Assembly: GCF_964204645.1 (NCBI RefSeq)
Contig: NC_134029.1
Location: forward strand, 15,678,850 to 15,742,849
Source of the DNA: Tubulanus polymorphus
Taxonomy: Eukaryota; Nemertea; Palaeonemertea; Tubulaniformes; Tubulanidae
Length of the DNA: 64,000 bases
Direction: 5' to 3'
The stretch's first letter is position 1, and every line of letters starts with the position of its first letter. Below, one piece after another: positions 10,541 through 21,400 of the stretch. The notes beneath the pieces are model-generated. The model worked only from the letters and a program-made list of their open reading frames with translations, was not told the DNA's origin and did no database searches. Both the position numbers and the translations under genes were made by a program.

Positions 10541-11740
10541 TTATATATTTATAAAATCATCTCTGTTTATATCTAATTCACCAAAAGTCTTAGGTAGATT
10601 TATTAATTTTAATTGAGCCATCTTAACATAATTAATAGTAGGTAAATTAGCTTTTTCTCTTAATTTTTCTAAGTATTCATCAAAATCATCATAATCAAAA
10701 TCAAAATGATGTCCAAAATTATTTATCAGATAATTTAAATCTATTTTTCTTAAATATAATGATTTATATATTTGTTCAGGATTATCTTCTGCATAAGCTA
10801 ATAATTTATCAAATAACAACTTATAGAATATATAATAATGGTTAGTTTTAGGATTAAAATATTTGATATATTTATTTGGGTTATTTAACAATGGTATCAT
10901 ACTCACCATTTTATAAACATTAATTAGATGTAACTTTGATTTATAATGAGTATTTTCATCAACAGGTTCAATTTTCTTATTACAATATTGGCACATTTTA
11001 TTTCTTTCTATTTCTTCTAATTTCTTATCATGTTCTTCTAACTTCCTTTCATTTTCGATATGCGCTTGAGATTTTTTATGTTTAGAAAAATTACTTTTAG
11101 AAATATCTAAATCACAAATGTTACAATGTTTTTTAGAATAATCAATTGTTTCATTATCATTAGTTTCAATTGTATCAACATTATCTGTTATATTATCTCT
11201 GGTATCATTTGTTTCAATTGTATTAACATTATCTATGATATTATCTATTATATTATTATCAGATATATTATTATCATTATTATTCCTTTCTTTTTCTATA
11301 TGTTTATTTGATTTCTTATGTGATGCCCAATTTTTATATGATATATATTTCTTACATACATCACAATATTTTTCATTTGTCTTTTTGGTTTTGATATCAG
11401 GTTCAATCTTATCATTATTTGATGTAGAAGGTATTACATTATTAGATGTAGTAGGTATTACATTATTAGATGTAGTAGGTATTACATTATTAGATGTAGT
11501 AGGTATTACATTATTAGGTGTAGTAGGTATTACATTATTAGATGTAGAAGGTATTACATTACTTAAATTATCAACAACACCACTTTTATTATTATCGATT
11601 TCTATTAGTTTAGTTTTATAAATTTTGAAAATAGGATCAAATATCAAAGCTATATTACAAGGTATTACATAATATAAACCATCATTATTTTCATGTGTAT
11701 CGATGTATGGAATATGTTTATATACTTTACCTCCTTCCAT
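10541..11740 (-). CDS. three-finger U1-type zinc-finger protein with NVIPTTSN repeats
   Basis: This 399-residue protein has a short N-terminal domain and then six 8-residue repeats NVIPxTxN (residues 61-108, a 24-bp minisatellite). Three C-X2-C-X11-H-X5-H fingers follow, starting near residues 126, 206 and 250, with acidic Asn-rich linkers (EKE/DNI) and an unmatched C-terminal domain ending near PKTFGELDINRDDF. The finger spacing is that of U1C/matrin-type fingers, so RNA or DNA binding is plausible. It is the first gene of the leftward block and starts in an AATAAATGG context. P3 has a homologue at 59094 with a different repeat in place of NVIPTTSN, and P5 keeps a piece of it. No function was recognised. 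Confidence 0.85.
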   Translation of the reverse strand: MEGGKVYKHIPYIDTHENNDGLYYVIPCNIALIFDPIFKIYKTKLIEIDNNKSGVVDNLSNVIPSTSNNVIPTTPNNVIPTTSNNVIPTTSNNVIPTTSNNVIPSTSNNDKIEPDIKTKKTNEKYCDVCKKYISYKNWASHKKSNKHIEKERNNNDNNISDNNIIDNIIDNVNTIETNDTRDNITDNVDTIETNDNETIDYSKKHCNICDLDISKSNFSKHKKSQAHIENERKLEEHDKKLEEIERNKMCQYCNKKIEPVDENTHYKSKLHLINVYKMVSMIPLLNNPNKYIKYFNPKTNHYYIFYKLLFDKLLAYAEDNPEQIYKSLYLRKIDLNYLINNFGHHFDFDYDDFDEYLEKLREKANLPTINYVKMAQLKLINLPKTFGELDINRDDFINI

Positions 11741-11783
11741 TTATTATATAAATAATATTTTTTTTTTTTTTAAAGTTAAAATT

Positions 11784-13031
11784 TTAATACATAACACTAT
11801 TTAATTGAGAATTTACAATATTTAATTGCGCGTCAGATATAATATAAATGTGCATTTTAAAATTTTTGATTCCTTTATTCTTTTTCATGAATAATTGTAT
11901 TCCATCTTTAGTGTTCTGTAGTTTTTTCCCAGAACCATGTAATGAATTATCCTCTGTTGTTCTAAAATCTAACCATAATGCATATTTATTGCCGGTATAA
12001 TAATCAATTTGATTAATATTACAATTTTCAGATGATTTTACTTTTTCATTCATAAAATGTTTTCTTATTTCTGGCCATTGATCAATCATTCTCATTCCTT
12101 GACAAAATATTTTATTTGCTATTCCTTCGATAGTTATTTCTACTTTTGTTATTTCAGGATTATAATAATTATCAACATTTATTGCGCCATTAGTATATGT
12201 TGCAATGGTAAAAAATATTAATATACCTTTAATAGATCTTCTTGGGAAGTTAATATTCTCATTAATTATTTCATCATTTGCATTAATAGTTACAGTTTTA
12301 AATTTATCAATATAATCATATAATAATGAAAATCCTTGATTGTATTGAGTTTGAATTATACTTGAAATATTTTCATCAGTTACTGTATCATATTCTAAAC
12401 ATATATTCGATAATTTATAACTCATATCTTTAACAACGCTAGATATAACAATTTCATTTACAGGAGCAAATGTTATTTCGAATATAACGTCTTCTTGAAT
12501 TGCGTATTTATATAAAGGCGCATTATTATTTATCAATTCAAAGTCTAATGGAATTTTATATTTGCTTCCATATATACTTTTTATCAATTTATCTACAGCA
12601 TTAGTCAATATTGCGCTATTAGCTTCTGATCTTAATTTATTTTGGTTTTCTGATTGGATTCCTTGAAATATCATATTATTTCTATTTTCTTTAGTTAACC
12701 ATAAATCTTTATAATGCATGAATAAATTATAATCATCTAATGAGAAAACTGTTTCTGGTCCAATCTTTATTGTTAATTTTTCAATCAAATATCTTCCAAC
12801 ATTATCAACAACATAATTATTATTATTACCGGTTACTTTTATATCGGCTGATAAATAAATACTATTTGGAACGTAAAAAGTATTTTGTGTTAATCTAGGA
12901 ATTCTAACATATAAAGTTTCATCGGGATTAATATTAGAAGGGTTATGAGTAATTATATGATGTGATCTTTCTGCTTTAATAGCATTAGATATTCTATGAT
13001 TCTTAGAAGGATTGATATAACTCCCACTCAT
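11784..13031 (-). CDS. Polinton major capsid protein (double jelly-roll)
   Basis: The 415-residue protein has the Polinton MCP N-terminal pattern. This comprises TLYVRIPRLTQNTFYVPNS, then DNVGRYLIEKLTIKIG, then FSLDDYNLFMHYKDLWL at about residues 50-115, followed by repeated beta-rich segments through the second jelly roll and a C-terminus with MHIYIISDAQLNIVNSQ. It would assemble as trimeric capsomers of an icosahedral shell. The frame is intact and lies 43 bases before the finger gene. The start is in TAAATAAATGAG. P3 carries a broken homologue at 57853-59061. Identification rests on family pattern; no structure was compared. Confidence 0.9.
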   Translation of the reverse strand: MSGSYINPSKNHRISNAIKAERSHHIITHNPSNINPDETLYVRIPRLTQNTFYVPNSIYLSADIKVTGNNNNYVVDNVGRYLIEKLTIKIGPETVFSLDDYNLFMHYKDLWLTKENRNNMIFQGIQSENQNKLRSEANSAILTNAVDKLIKSIYGSKYKIPLDFELINNNAPLYKYAIQEDVIFEITFAPVNEIVISSVVKDMSYKLSNICLEYDTVTDENISSIIQTQYNQGFSLLYDYIDKFKTVTINANDEIINENINFPRRSIKGILIFFTIATYTNGAINVDNYYNPEITKVEITIEGIANKIFCQGMRMIDQWPEIRKHFMNEKVKSSENCNINQIDYYTGNKYALWLDFRTTEDNSLHGSGKKLQNTKDGIQLFMKKNKGIKNFKMHIYIISDAQLNIVNSQLNSVMY

Positions 13032-13071
13032 TTATTTAACAAAGAAATTAATTATTTATTTTTGATTATGT

Positions 13072-14409
13072 TTACTTGATATCTTTTGATATCATATTCA
13101 CTAACCCAAAAATAATAGCACTTACAACTGTAATTAAAAATAAAATAATATGTTCAGCAGCAAAGTTAATAATGTTTCCTGCAGATTTCAATATAAAACC
13201 AACAATTGATGCAATAACTCCTGGTAATGCTGCAGCAGATTTCTTTGATAGTTCCCATAAATATTTTGCTAATTTCTTTAAACCATCCTTAACTTTATCT
13301 TGTATAGAATTATTATCATTCGGGGGTTTATCTGGTTTATTGGGAGTAGGAGTAGATTTTAAAGCATTTGATATTGCTAAACCAATTGTTGTAAATAACA
13401 TAGTTACTGCTGTTAGAATTGAAAGAATTGTTATTCCTTCAAACTTAAATAATAATTTTATTCTATCTTTCAATGATATTCTAGAATCTGGTTTTATTAG
13501 ATATCTTTTAAAAACATCTTTTAATCTATCAATATTATAATCATATGATTTTAATAATGATTTAATTTCTTCTTTTTGTAATTCTATGTTATATTCTAAA
13601 TCATCTTTTTCTTTTTCTAAACGTAATTCTTTTTGCCTATATTCTATTTCATCAATTGCTTGACGATCAAGATCAGATTTTATTTTTTCTATTTCTTTAT
13701 TTTTATCAGTTAATTCTTTTTCTAAAGTTCTAATTTTAAAATCTCTTATACTTTTATCATGCATAATTTTATCAGATGCAAGTCTTATACTAATAATCTC
13801 TCTAATTGCTTTATCAGAAAATATATCTAAATCTTCTAATTGTTGATCTGTTGCATCAAGTAATCCCTTCGGTAAAATTTTTTCAGTTTGAACTTCTCTT
13901 GAATTAGGTCTACTAGTTTTGGAAGTTATATTCTGTTCAGAACTTGTTTCTGGTTCTAAATTATTATCGATTGTTTCAAATAATTCATTAATTCTTTGTT
14001 TAAATACTCTTTCATTTTTAATAATTTCTTGTGTTACATCTTCTATTTCATTACTATTTCTTATTCTTTTAATTCTAGATAGGTCTAACTTAAGCAAAGT
14101 TCTATCATTTATATTATATCCAGATTTTTCAAATATAGGTTTGAAATTATAAATATATTCATTATATTCTAAATTTTTCTTTAATAAATCTGGATTTTCA
14201 TTTTCAGGATCTATTCTCGATTCAGCTCCTTTAATATATTCATTTGTTGATGGGGCTTTAGAACCACTATCTGCTAAATTAGAATTATATGCTGATTCAT
14301 TACCATCATCAATATTAGTTTCTGCATCATTATAATCATCATCAATATATCCCTCATTATTATTTCCCATTTCTCCCATTTCATAATCTTCTCCACCTTC
14401 TACATCCAT
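13072..14409 (-). CDS. coiled-coil, two-membrane-segment Polinton protein
   Basis: The 445-residue protein has an acidic N-terminus (residues 1-60), a charged region and a long coiled coil at about 220-290. A hydrophobic segment follows at 324-348 (EGITILSILTAVTMLFTTIG), then a Pro-rich linker (TPTPNKPDKPP) and a hydrophobic C-terminus at 393-440 (AALPGVIASIVGFILKSAGN...). Proteins with this ITILSILTA and AALPG layout recur in many metazoan Polintons and sit next to the capsid gene, but their function is unknown to me. A virion or membrane role is only inferred. The frame is intact; the start context is GTAAATGG. P3 has a frameshifted copy at 56416-57827. Confidence 0.85.
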   Translation of the reverse strand: MDVEGGEDYEMGEMGNNNEGYIDDDYNDAETNIDDGNESAYNSNLADSGSKAPSTNEYIKGAESRIDPENENPDLLKKNLEYNEYIYNFKPIFEKSGYNINDRTLLKLDLSRIKRIRNSNEIEDVTQEIIKNERVFKQRINELFETIDNNLEPETSSEQNITSKTSRPNSREVQTEKILPKGLLDATDQQLEDLDIFSDKAIREIISIRLASDKIMHDKSIRDFKIRTLEKELTDKNKEIEKIKSDLDRQAIDEIEYRQKELRLEKEKDDLEYNIELQKEEIKSLLKSYDYNIDRLKDVFKRYLIKPDSRISLKDRIKLLFKFEGITILSILTAVTMLFTTIGLAISNALKSTPTPNKPDKPPNDNNSIQDKVKDGLKKLAKYLWELSKKSAAALPGVIASIVGFILKSAGNIINFAAEHIILFLITVVSAIIFGLVNMISKDIK

Positions 14410-14425
14410 TTACATAATAAAAAAT

Positions 14426-14640
14426 TTAAAATTTAATATATAATATTCCTCCGATTACAATTCCTATACAAGTTATAGCTAATTTAGCATTTTCATGGGA
14501 TTTATTATCATCATTTAGTTTAATTATATCATGTTGAATATTATCAGTTTTAATATTTTCTGATGTATTATAATCCGGTTTAGAATCATTATTTAATTTA
14601 ATATTCTTAGTTTTAGTTTCTGTTGATTGAATGTGTTTTT
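14426..14640 (-). pseudogene. small single-membrane-segment protein, start lost
   Basis: The frame gives a polar Asn/Lys-rich stretch and a C-terminal membrane segment KLAITCIGIVIGGILY, ending at 14426-14428. The P3 homologue starts MEGEKILKN at 56163. Here the equivalent ATG has been removed and the next gene's stop overlaps, so no in-frame ATG remains. It is probably a tail-anchored virion or membrane protein in intact relatives. Confidence 0.55.
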
Positions 14641-15565
14641 TATTTTTTTCGCATTAATTTTGGAGCAGTAATTATCTTTTTATTTATATCATTCAATCCA
14701 AATGAATTATTAATTGTTGCACTTTTAATTAGATTATTGTAACCAATTATGTTTCCCATCTTTAATACTAAATCATTAGAAATAATTAATAGATTAGGGC
14801 CTATACAATAATTTAATCTAATATGTGATTTATCTAAATAATTTTGATATCTAACAATGTTTTCTGGAATCGATCTATTTGTATCATTATGTATGGAATC
14901 TTCAAATAAAACTTTAAATTGTTTTTGTGTATCGAATGATGTCTTCAAATTTCCAATTATCGGGGATCTTGTTTCAACTTGTGCGCCTAGAATACATATC
15001 AAATAAGTTCTAATAGATTGATTTATTCTTTCTATACCTGATTTAGTAAAACCTTCACTATTTTCTAAAATGAAATAAACCCAACCATTATTGTTTTCTT
15101 GTTTTAAATGATAATAAAATTTCGGTAATTTATTGAAATTTAATGTTTCTAAATCCTTTGTTTCTATTTTACCATAACCTAATTTATTATTATAGATATT
15201 ATAAAAACTATTAGATGGTATGGGAAGTGCACAATATTCTGCAATCTTTTTAGGGCAAGGAAGTGATCTTATTGTTCCAATTTTTGTTCTAAAATCAGAA
15301 TTATTTATATCTATATTAAATTCATTACAAATTTTATAAAACTTTGATAAATTAATATAATTATCTAATTCTTTAAAATATCTAGATCCTGGTAAAGCGC
15401 ACTCTAATTCATTTAATATTATTCTGATTTGAAAGTATGTATGAAATCTAAAAAACTTTGAATTAATTTATATTTAGAATTATTCAAATGATCATTCCAA
15501 CTAATTCCACAACCTGTTGTTGCACAATAAACAGCAAAATTTAATTGGTTCTGCCAAAACTTCAT
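14640..15565 (-). pseudogene. conserved Polinton protein, FWQNQLNFAV family, one frameshift
   Basis: The frame starts MKFWQNQLNFAVYCATTGCG at 15565 and runs to about 15445. There a one-base slip moves it to the frame RFHTYFQIR..LNELECALPG, which continues to the stop at 14640. The mature length would be about 305 residues. The N-terminal pattern and the QIRxILNELE segment are recurrent in animal Polintons; the function is unknown to me. The start context (TTATATGAAG) lacks the TAAATG motif of its neighbours. A piece of the C-terminus survives in P3 at 55964-56161, fused to penton sequence by a deletion. Confidence 0.75.
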
Positions 15566-15574
15566 ATAAGATTT

Positions 15575-15811
15575 TTATAACCATTGTTTTTCATCTTTCA
15601 ATTTTTTAAAATTAATTAAATATACATGAAATATATTTTCCATCATTGCATTAAAATTATTAGTTTCAGTAACATAAATTTCTAAATTAGTTAATGAATC
15701 TAAAACTTCATTTCTATATGTAATATCTTTATTAAAATCTTTTTCTGGAATATTATATTTAATTGATTTATTATATTGGAAAGCTTTTTGAAAACTATCA
15801 ATTTCTACCAT
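15575..15811 (-). CDS. 78-residue hypothetical protein
   Basis: A small, mostly helical, polar frame begins MVEIDSFQKAF and ends KKLKDEKQWL. It has no membrane segment or recognised motif. It lies nine bases upstream of the FWQNQLNFAV gene and starts in ATATAAATGG, matching the start context of the surrounding structural genes. That context is the best evidence that it is a real gene. Confidence 0.6.
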   Translation of the reverse strand: MVEIDSFQKAFQYNKSIKYNIPEKDFNKDITYRNEVLDSLTNLEIYVTETNNFNAMMENIFHVYLINFKKLKDEKQWL

Positions 15812-15827
15812 TTATATAATAAAAAAA

Positions 15828-16263
15828 TTAATAATTTATTAATTCTTTTAATAATTCATCTTGTTCTTCAACTGTTATATGGCCATTTAAACTTATTATA
15901 TAATCTAGTGTATTCTTTAATTTATTAATTTCTTTTATATTAGTTTTAATTTTTTCTTTATTACTTTTTATATTTAATGTTGAACTTATACCAGTTAAAA
16001 CACTTGAACTTAATCCTAATACACCAATTGATATAGCTAAAGGTGTTAATGGACTGAATATTGCTAGAAATGTTATTACAGAACTAATTGTAACCGAACC
16101 ACTTATAATCAAATAATATATAATTTTACTTTTTAAATATTTTTTTCTTTTTAACCTTTAAATCACTTTCAAATTCTTATATTTGTTTTTCGAAATATGT
16201 TTTTAATTTAGTTTTATTTATATCATGAGGAATAATATCAATATTATCAACTTTATCTTCCAT
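15828..16263 (-). pseudogene. two-membrane-segment protein, stop and frameshift
   Basis: The start at 16263 (TAAATAAATGG) gives MEDKVDNIDII..., then an in-frame TAA after about 27 codons and a slip in an A-run near 16130. The frame then reads through hydrophobic segments (IISGSVTISSVITFLAIF and PLAISIGVLGLSSSVL) and a charged coiled C-terminus, ending LLKELINY. The intact length would be about 144 residues. It may be a membrane-associated virion protein. No family was recognised. Confidence 0.6.
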
Positions 16264-16283
16264 TTATTTAGCAAAAAAAATTA

Positions 16284-16704
16284 CTAATTAGTAAATTTAT
16301 ATGCTACAAGTATAACAATAACTGTTCCACCTAAAATCCAAATTATTTCATATTTCAATTTCTTTACTTGGAGTATAATAATCTGATAATTTGGGTTTGT
16401 ATAGATGTAATTTTTCTTTATTTGTTACCGCGTTATATAAACTCATTGCATCATCAACTGATTGATAATCTCTATGTGAAATCTTCTGATCATATAATTC
16501 TTTGTTAATATAATCCATATAATTTTGCCTCTTTTCTCTATATTCTTCTGCTGCTTTATTGTATTTCTCTAATGCTAAGTTATGTCTTCTTTGTTCTCCT
16601 AATGAACTATTTTTATCAATATGCTTAAATGAATAACCGCCACCAGTAAATGCTAAAGCGTTAACAAATGCCGATCCTATAATAGTTATAATTGCAGAAG
16701 CCAT
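16284..16704 (-). pseudogene. conserved Polinton protein (YTPS family) with C-terminal membrane segment
   Basis: Starts MASAIITIIGSAFVNALAFT, a hydrophobic N-terminus. A charged helical middle with HNLALEKYNKAAEEYREKR follows, then LSDYYTPSKE and, after a one-base slip near 16350, a membrane segment EIIWILGGTVIVILVAY ending TN at 16284. This hydrophobic/helical/L(S)D(F/Y)YTPS/membrane layout recurs in animal Polintons near the capsid cluster; its function is unknown to me. The start context is TAAATAAATGG. The slip would remove the C-terminal anchor. Confidence 0.7.
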
Positions 16705-16728
16705 TTATTTAGCAAAATAATTGCGCAT

Positions 16729-16951
16729 TTATATGGGAGGAATATATTTTTGTTTTTCTAAATAATCAATAGTTAAATTAGATTAAAGTAACTGCTAATG
16801 TTAACTTTAAAATATCATTTATATCAAATCTATCAACATTAACACTTCCCATTTTAAATACTTTTTTTAATACCATTGAATAACCAACAGTTCCAACTGA
16901 TAGTAATGCGCCATTATATAATCCAGTTATTATCCACTTATTATCACTCAT
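16729..16951 (-). pseudogene. small membrane protein, about 73 residues, late frameshift
   Basis: Starts MSDNKWIITGLYNGALLSVG, continues through VDRFDINDILKLTLAVTL, and then hits a stop at 16778. A one-base slip there gives SNLTIDYLEKQKYIPP, ending at 16729. The start ATG directly follows the stop of the next upstream gene (TAA-ATG with no gap), showing tight packing. The function is unknown. Confidence 0.55.
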
Positions 16952-17315
16952 TTATTTATCAAAAAAATTACTCAAAAATTCATCAAAATATTTAGTTATC
17001 TTATTTATGATTAATTCAACATTTATTTCATTACTAGTTTCATTTGTATATATTTCAATTATTATTTTTTTAATATCATCGATGATAAAATCTTCATCTA
17101 ATTCATAAAATCTTAAAAGATTCTCTAATTAAATTAGTAATCTTTTCTACATTTAAAGTTTCTTTATCCATTGTTGTTTCATACTCAAATGTTGTTTCAT
17201 TAGAAAATGTAATATTTTTAATATGTGTAATTACATCATTAACGTTAAATTTCATTTCTTTCTCATGTTTAAAATCAAACCCAAAACATATACTCGGTCC
17301 AACAGTTATATTCAT
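16952..17315 (-). pseudogene. about 120-residue hypothetical protein, one frameshift
   Basis: Starts MNITVGPSICFGFDFKHEKE at 17315 (ATATAAATGAA). A slip near 17110 shifts the frame from NLIRESF to LRFYELDEDFIIDD, and the gene ends FDEFLSNFFDK at 16952-16954. It is acidic with no membrane segment. Its stop abuts the ATG of the following gene. No family was recognised. Confidence 0.55.
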
Positions 17316-17331
17316 TTATATAGTGAAAAAC

Positions 17332-18085
17332 TTACTCTTTACATCCTATAACTAATTCATATATCACAGGAAAGTTATTCAAATCAATTAAATAACCATT
17401 ATGATTTCTTATTTCTAATCTAAAATTATTAAGTTTAGGAATGCAAGGTTTAAAATCACATTCTGTTAAATTATAATTTATTTGTGTTCCAAATTGTTTA
17501 ACATTTTTTAGCGGTAAAATATTTAGTATACTAGAACTACAAATTGTTTCTTTAGTTGCTTCGAAAGTTTTTGTAGGCTCGATTAAATTGCAATAAATAT
17601 GAAAGTGTGTAAAAGGTATTATATTTGAGCTGCCTTCTGCGTTTCCAGTAACTGTAAGAGGTTTAATTCCTAACATTTTAGCCAGTGGTTTGTTTACCAT
17701 AAATTTATGTTGTTCATTAGATATCTTTATTCTTATTTTATTAGTACTATCAATTTTATTAAATTTAATTTCAAATACAGAAGCGCCCGATTTTCAACCG
17801 AGCTCTTCTATTAATTTCCTGCGCTAATGATTCTAAATTATATAATCCTGGTTTTAAAAATATTTGAAACCATTTATCTTTATTTCTCATATAAATCATA
17901 AACCCTCTATGTTCAAAAGTTTTATCCGATATATTATGAAAAGAATTACATAAACTTATATTTACTAATTTTAAATAAACACAATTCTTGAATTCTCTAT
18001 CTAATTGAACTAGTAAATTATGTGATTTATAATTTGTAAGCCTTCTAGAATCAACAAATATTCTGTATTCTTTTAATTCTACCAT
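17332..18085 (-). pseudogene. Polinton penton (minor capsid, single jelly-roll), one frameshift
   Basis: The first frame (18085 to about 17775) reads VELKEYRIFVDSRRLTNYK..., then HNISDKTFEHRGF..., FLKPGLYNLESLAQEIN. After a slip near 17785 it continues EIKFNKID... into KPLAKMLGIKPLTV, NVKQFGTQINYNL, LEIRNHNGYLIDLNNFPVIYEL. The PG(L)Y..(E)SLAQEIN, LAKMLG and G(Y)LIDLNNFP(V)IYEL segments are the Polinton/adintovirus penton pattern. It would form the fivefold vertices. It lies 15 bases upstream of the 120-residue gene and downstream of the 113-residue gene. P3 keeps only its N-terminal half. Confidence 0.8.
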
Positions 18086-18099
18086 TTATGCTACATATT

Positions 18100-18441
18100 T
18101 TATTCGAAATCTATTTCATGGTGCCCTTTTTCATTCTTACCTTTGTATACGAAATAGAAATCTCCAGAACATAATTCTTTATGAAATCTATGAAATCTAT
18201 CCGGTAAATATATTCTGAATTTATATGTATTTCCTTTTAATCCTTCATATTCTAAGTGTATAACTAATTTATCTCCATAGTTATTAGTAACTGTATCAAT
18301 ATTTGTAATTAGATATTTCTTATGGATTGTTAATTCTGTTAACTTTTTGAATTTATAATCTACAGATTTTACATTTGTTATATCTTTTATTCTATCTAGA
18401 AATAATTTGCTGTTCTCACTGTGTGTTTGTTTACTCTCCAT
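18100..18441 (-). CDS. 113-residue conserved Polinton protein
   Basis: Central pattern: LTIHKKYLITNIDTVTNNYGDK, then VIHLEYE, then RIYLPDRFHRF. Small proteins of this 'xxKYxI....T.YG..xV..L......LP.RF' type recur beside Polinton polymerase genes. The beta-rich pattern would suit an OB-like nucleic-acid binder, but that is inference. The frame is intact. It starts in TTATAAATGG with TTTTAATAAAA about 20 bases upstream. P3 has two broken copies, one in each terminal repeat, so this gene was captured by the terminal repeats there. Confidence 0.75.
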   Translation of the reverse strand: MESKQTHSENSKLFLDRIKDITNVKSVDYKFKKLTELTIHKKYLITNIDTVTNNYGDKLVIHLEYEGLKGNTYKFRIYLPDRFHRFHKELCSGDFYFVYKGKNEKGHHEIDFE

Positions 18442-18470
18442 TTATAATACATATTTTTATTAAAATTTGA

Positions 18471-21400
18471 TTAACACGTTAGAATTCTTTTCATTATCTC
18501 GTTCTCTTTTGTTTCTTCTCTTTTAAATTTTAAGTATTGATCTAAATTACAACCATATGCAACTGTATGAATTCCATCATCTAAAATATATCTTTTATCA
18601 TCAAATGGGTTTAGACTTATCTTTTCAATTTCTTCAATAAACATTTCATGATCTTCAGATCTTAAACATCTCATCTTATGTTTTCTAACTTCTTCATTGA
18701 ATATACAATTGATGTAATCTTTGAAATGAATATTCTTTTCTACTACACTTTTGGTTATTCCTTTTAACTTTTTAGCTTCATGTTCTTTAGTTTTATATGA
18801 ATACATTTTAGATCTAATACCTATGAACTCTATCATTTCTTCACCGCCTAATTCATCCTTAAACTTCCCTGGAACTTTTTTATTATCATTGCTAAACAAT
18901 TCATGATCTTAAGGATAATTACTAAAATCAAAATGATGTTTTAATGTTTTTAAATCATCTGTTATGTTATCAGTTTTTATCTTTAATATGTAACTGTCGG
19001 TATCAAAATATAATATTTCTATATGTTTTTCTCCAAAAAGTGGTTGTAATACATTATAATAGAATTCATACATTAGTAATTTTGATAATTCTAAAACTGA
19101 AGCGCCAACATAGATTGGTTTATTAAATTTCATTGATGTTCTTCTCATCTTAACTGCGGCTAAATTTTCATCAAATATTCTGTCACCAATGAACTTAGGA
19201 TATGATTGTAAATGTCTAATTCTTTTATCATTACTAACTAACTCAATATCATTTCTATTTCTAATATTTTCACAAGTCTTACCATAGAATGCATTGTTCA
19301 TTAACTTGAAGGAATCTTTCTCGAAATCAGTTTTAGCTTCAGTTCTCTGTTTGGTGTTTGGTAAAATCTATATATTTTTCTAACCACTTAGATTGACTGA
19401 ATGAAATATATCTATGTACTTTTTTTAGAACCATTCCTTGTTTTAGATAAAACTTCAACATTCTATAATGTACTACATAATTATATTTATCTTCTTGAGT
19501 TACCATTAACTTTTCTGTATGAATATGATTTTCGGGTTTAATTCTTTTTTGGTAATTTGATAATTCTTCATGAGTAACAGTTTTATGTTAGGACAGTTTT
19601 TTTGTTAGGACAGTATGCTAGATTTCTAGATTTAAATTTTTTATCTTCAGGATATTCTAAATCTACAACAAAGAAGTAACCAGTATCTGAATCATCTGCA
19701 ATATCTAGAATTCTTTTCTTCCAATCAAATTTATCATTATTTTCATTCTGTAAAACTTCAGTTAATTCAAATACTCCATAAGGTTGTGGTTCCATCATTG
19801 CCCAACCATACAAATTATTTGCATCTATATATAATAACTTATATCCAGGGTTATCATTTACATTGAAATATCTATCACCTAATACACCTGAAACTCCTCC
19901 TCTTATAGATTTTTCAAATAATAGTAATTGATCTATATTTGTTAACAAATCCATTTTTATATCTGTAAATTTTAATCCACAATCCCATGTTAAACCTGGA
20001 CTAGAATAACAATGACATGGATCAATGTTAAAATATTTTAGGTTTACATCTCTAAACCTTTCAAATATATCGGTTAAAAATAATACATCTGATTTTAGAT
20101 ATGAATCTACTAATTGTCCATGATTTTCTATTTTGAAATGATTCCAAATACTCAATGTTCTATTATATACTTCATCTTTAACATATTCATTTTTTAATTC
20201 ATCATAGAATTGTTCTTTCAATAATTCAGTTATGTTAAAATCATTATGATTTTTATAGAAAGAATATGGAATTGCGCCTTTATATCTCATTAATTGAAAA
20301 TCATCATTATTTGGATAGTGTTGCTTTAATATTTTAAATTCATCATCAACTAATGATTTTGATAAGTAATCTAATGAACTATTTAAAAATCTATATGAAT
20401 CTATAAATCTTAGGCAACCAAATTGGAATGATATATAATTCTCAGATGTTTTAGCTAACATTCTAAATTTATAAGTTGGTATTTTATCTTTTGATCTATT
20501 TGAATTTAATCTTTCTATTTCATTATTGATTTCTTCTATTTTATGGCATAACTGTTTGATAAATAAATGTGCATCATATCCTGATAGATTATGAAATATA
20601 ACTGGTACAAAATTAATTTTCTTAGCTTGCAAATTGCAATTCTCATGCGCAGCGCCTCTAAACTTTCCATTCAAATGATCATGGTCTCTTACTTTTTTAT
20701 CTTTATAATTAAATATCTTTTCACAATAATAACATTTATCTGCAAACGCAAATGCTTCTTTATCTTCTTCTGTCATTATAATTTCTATATTTGTATTCAA
20801 TAATTTACTAAATCTTATTTCATATTCAATTAATAAGTCACAAAAATGATTGATAACATTTTCATTTCTATAATGATAATATTCACTTTTGATTAGTTCT
20901 GGATAATCAGATTTTATATATAACCCGAAAGCAGCAGCTGATTGATGAATCTTTTTAATAGTATTTGTTTTTGGTGGTTCATCTGAAAAATCATTTTCAT
21001 TAGAATTTAATTTCTTTCTTTTATAATATATTTCTTTTCTATCTTGATCAGTTAATTCTTTATTTAATGATTCAAAATCTCCATATATTACAAATGGTAC
21101 TTTATTTTTGTAATCATATTTTTTGAATTCTAATATTTTATCTTTTTCATTTGGTAAAACTAATTTACAATAATCATGATTTTCACATAATTGTTTATGA
21201 TTTAATAATGCACTTTCAGTTCTGGATTTATGTAAACATTTTCTACATAGATATATTTTATTATCAAAATCATTTTCTGATTTGAAAAATAAATCAATTC
21301 TTATAATCCACATATAATGATTCTCATAATATAATATATCTATAACATCATTTGAATCATAATCTTTTGATAGATATAAAGGTTCTAATGTATAATGTTT

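Noticed and set aside
11126-11621. Plus-strand frames over the finger-protein gene
   Set aside because: They are antisense shadows of the minus-strand gene; the ITLLDVV repeat is the complement of the NVIPTTSN minisatellite.
13076-13540. 154-codon plus-strand frame
   Set aside because: Antisense of the hydrophobic C-terminus of the coiled-coil membrane protein; no start motif.
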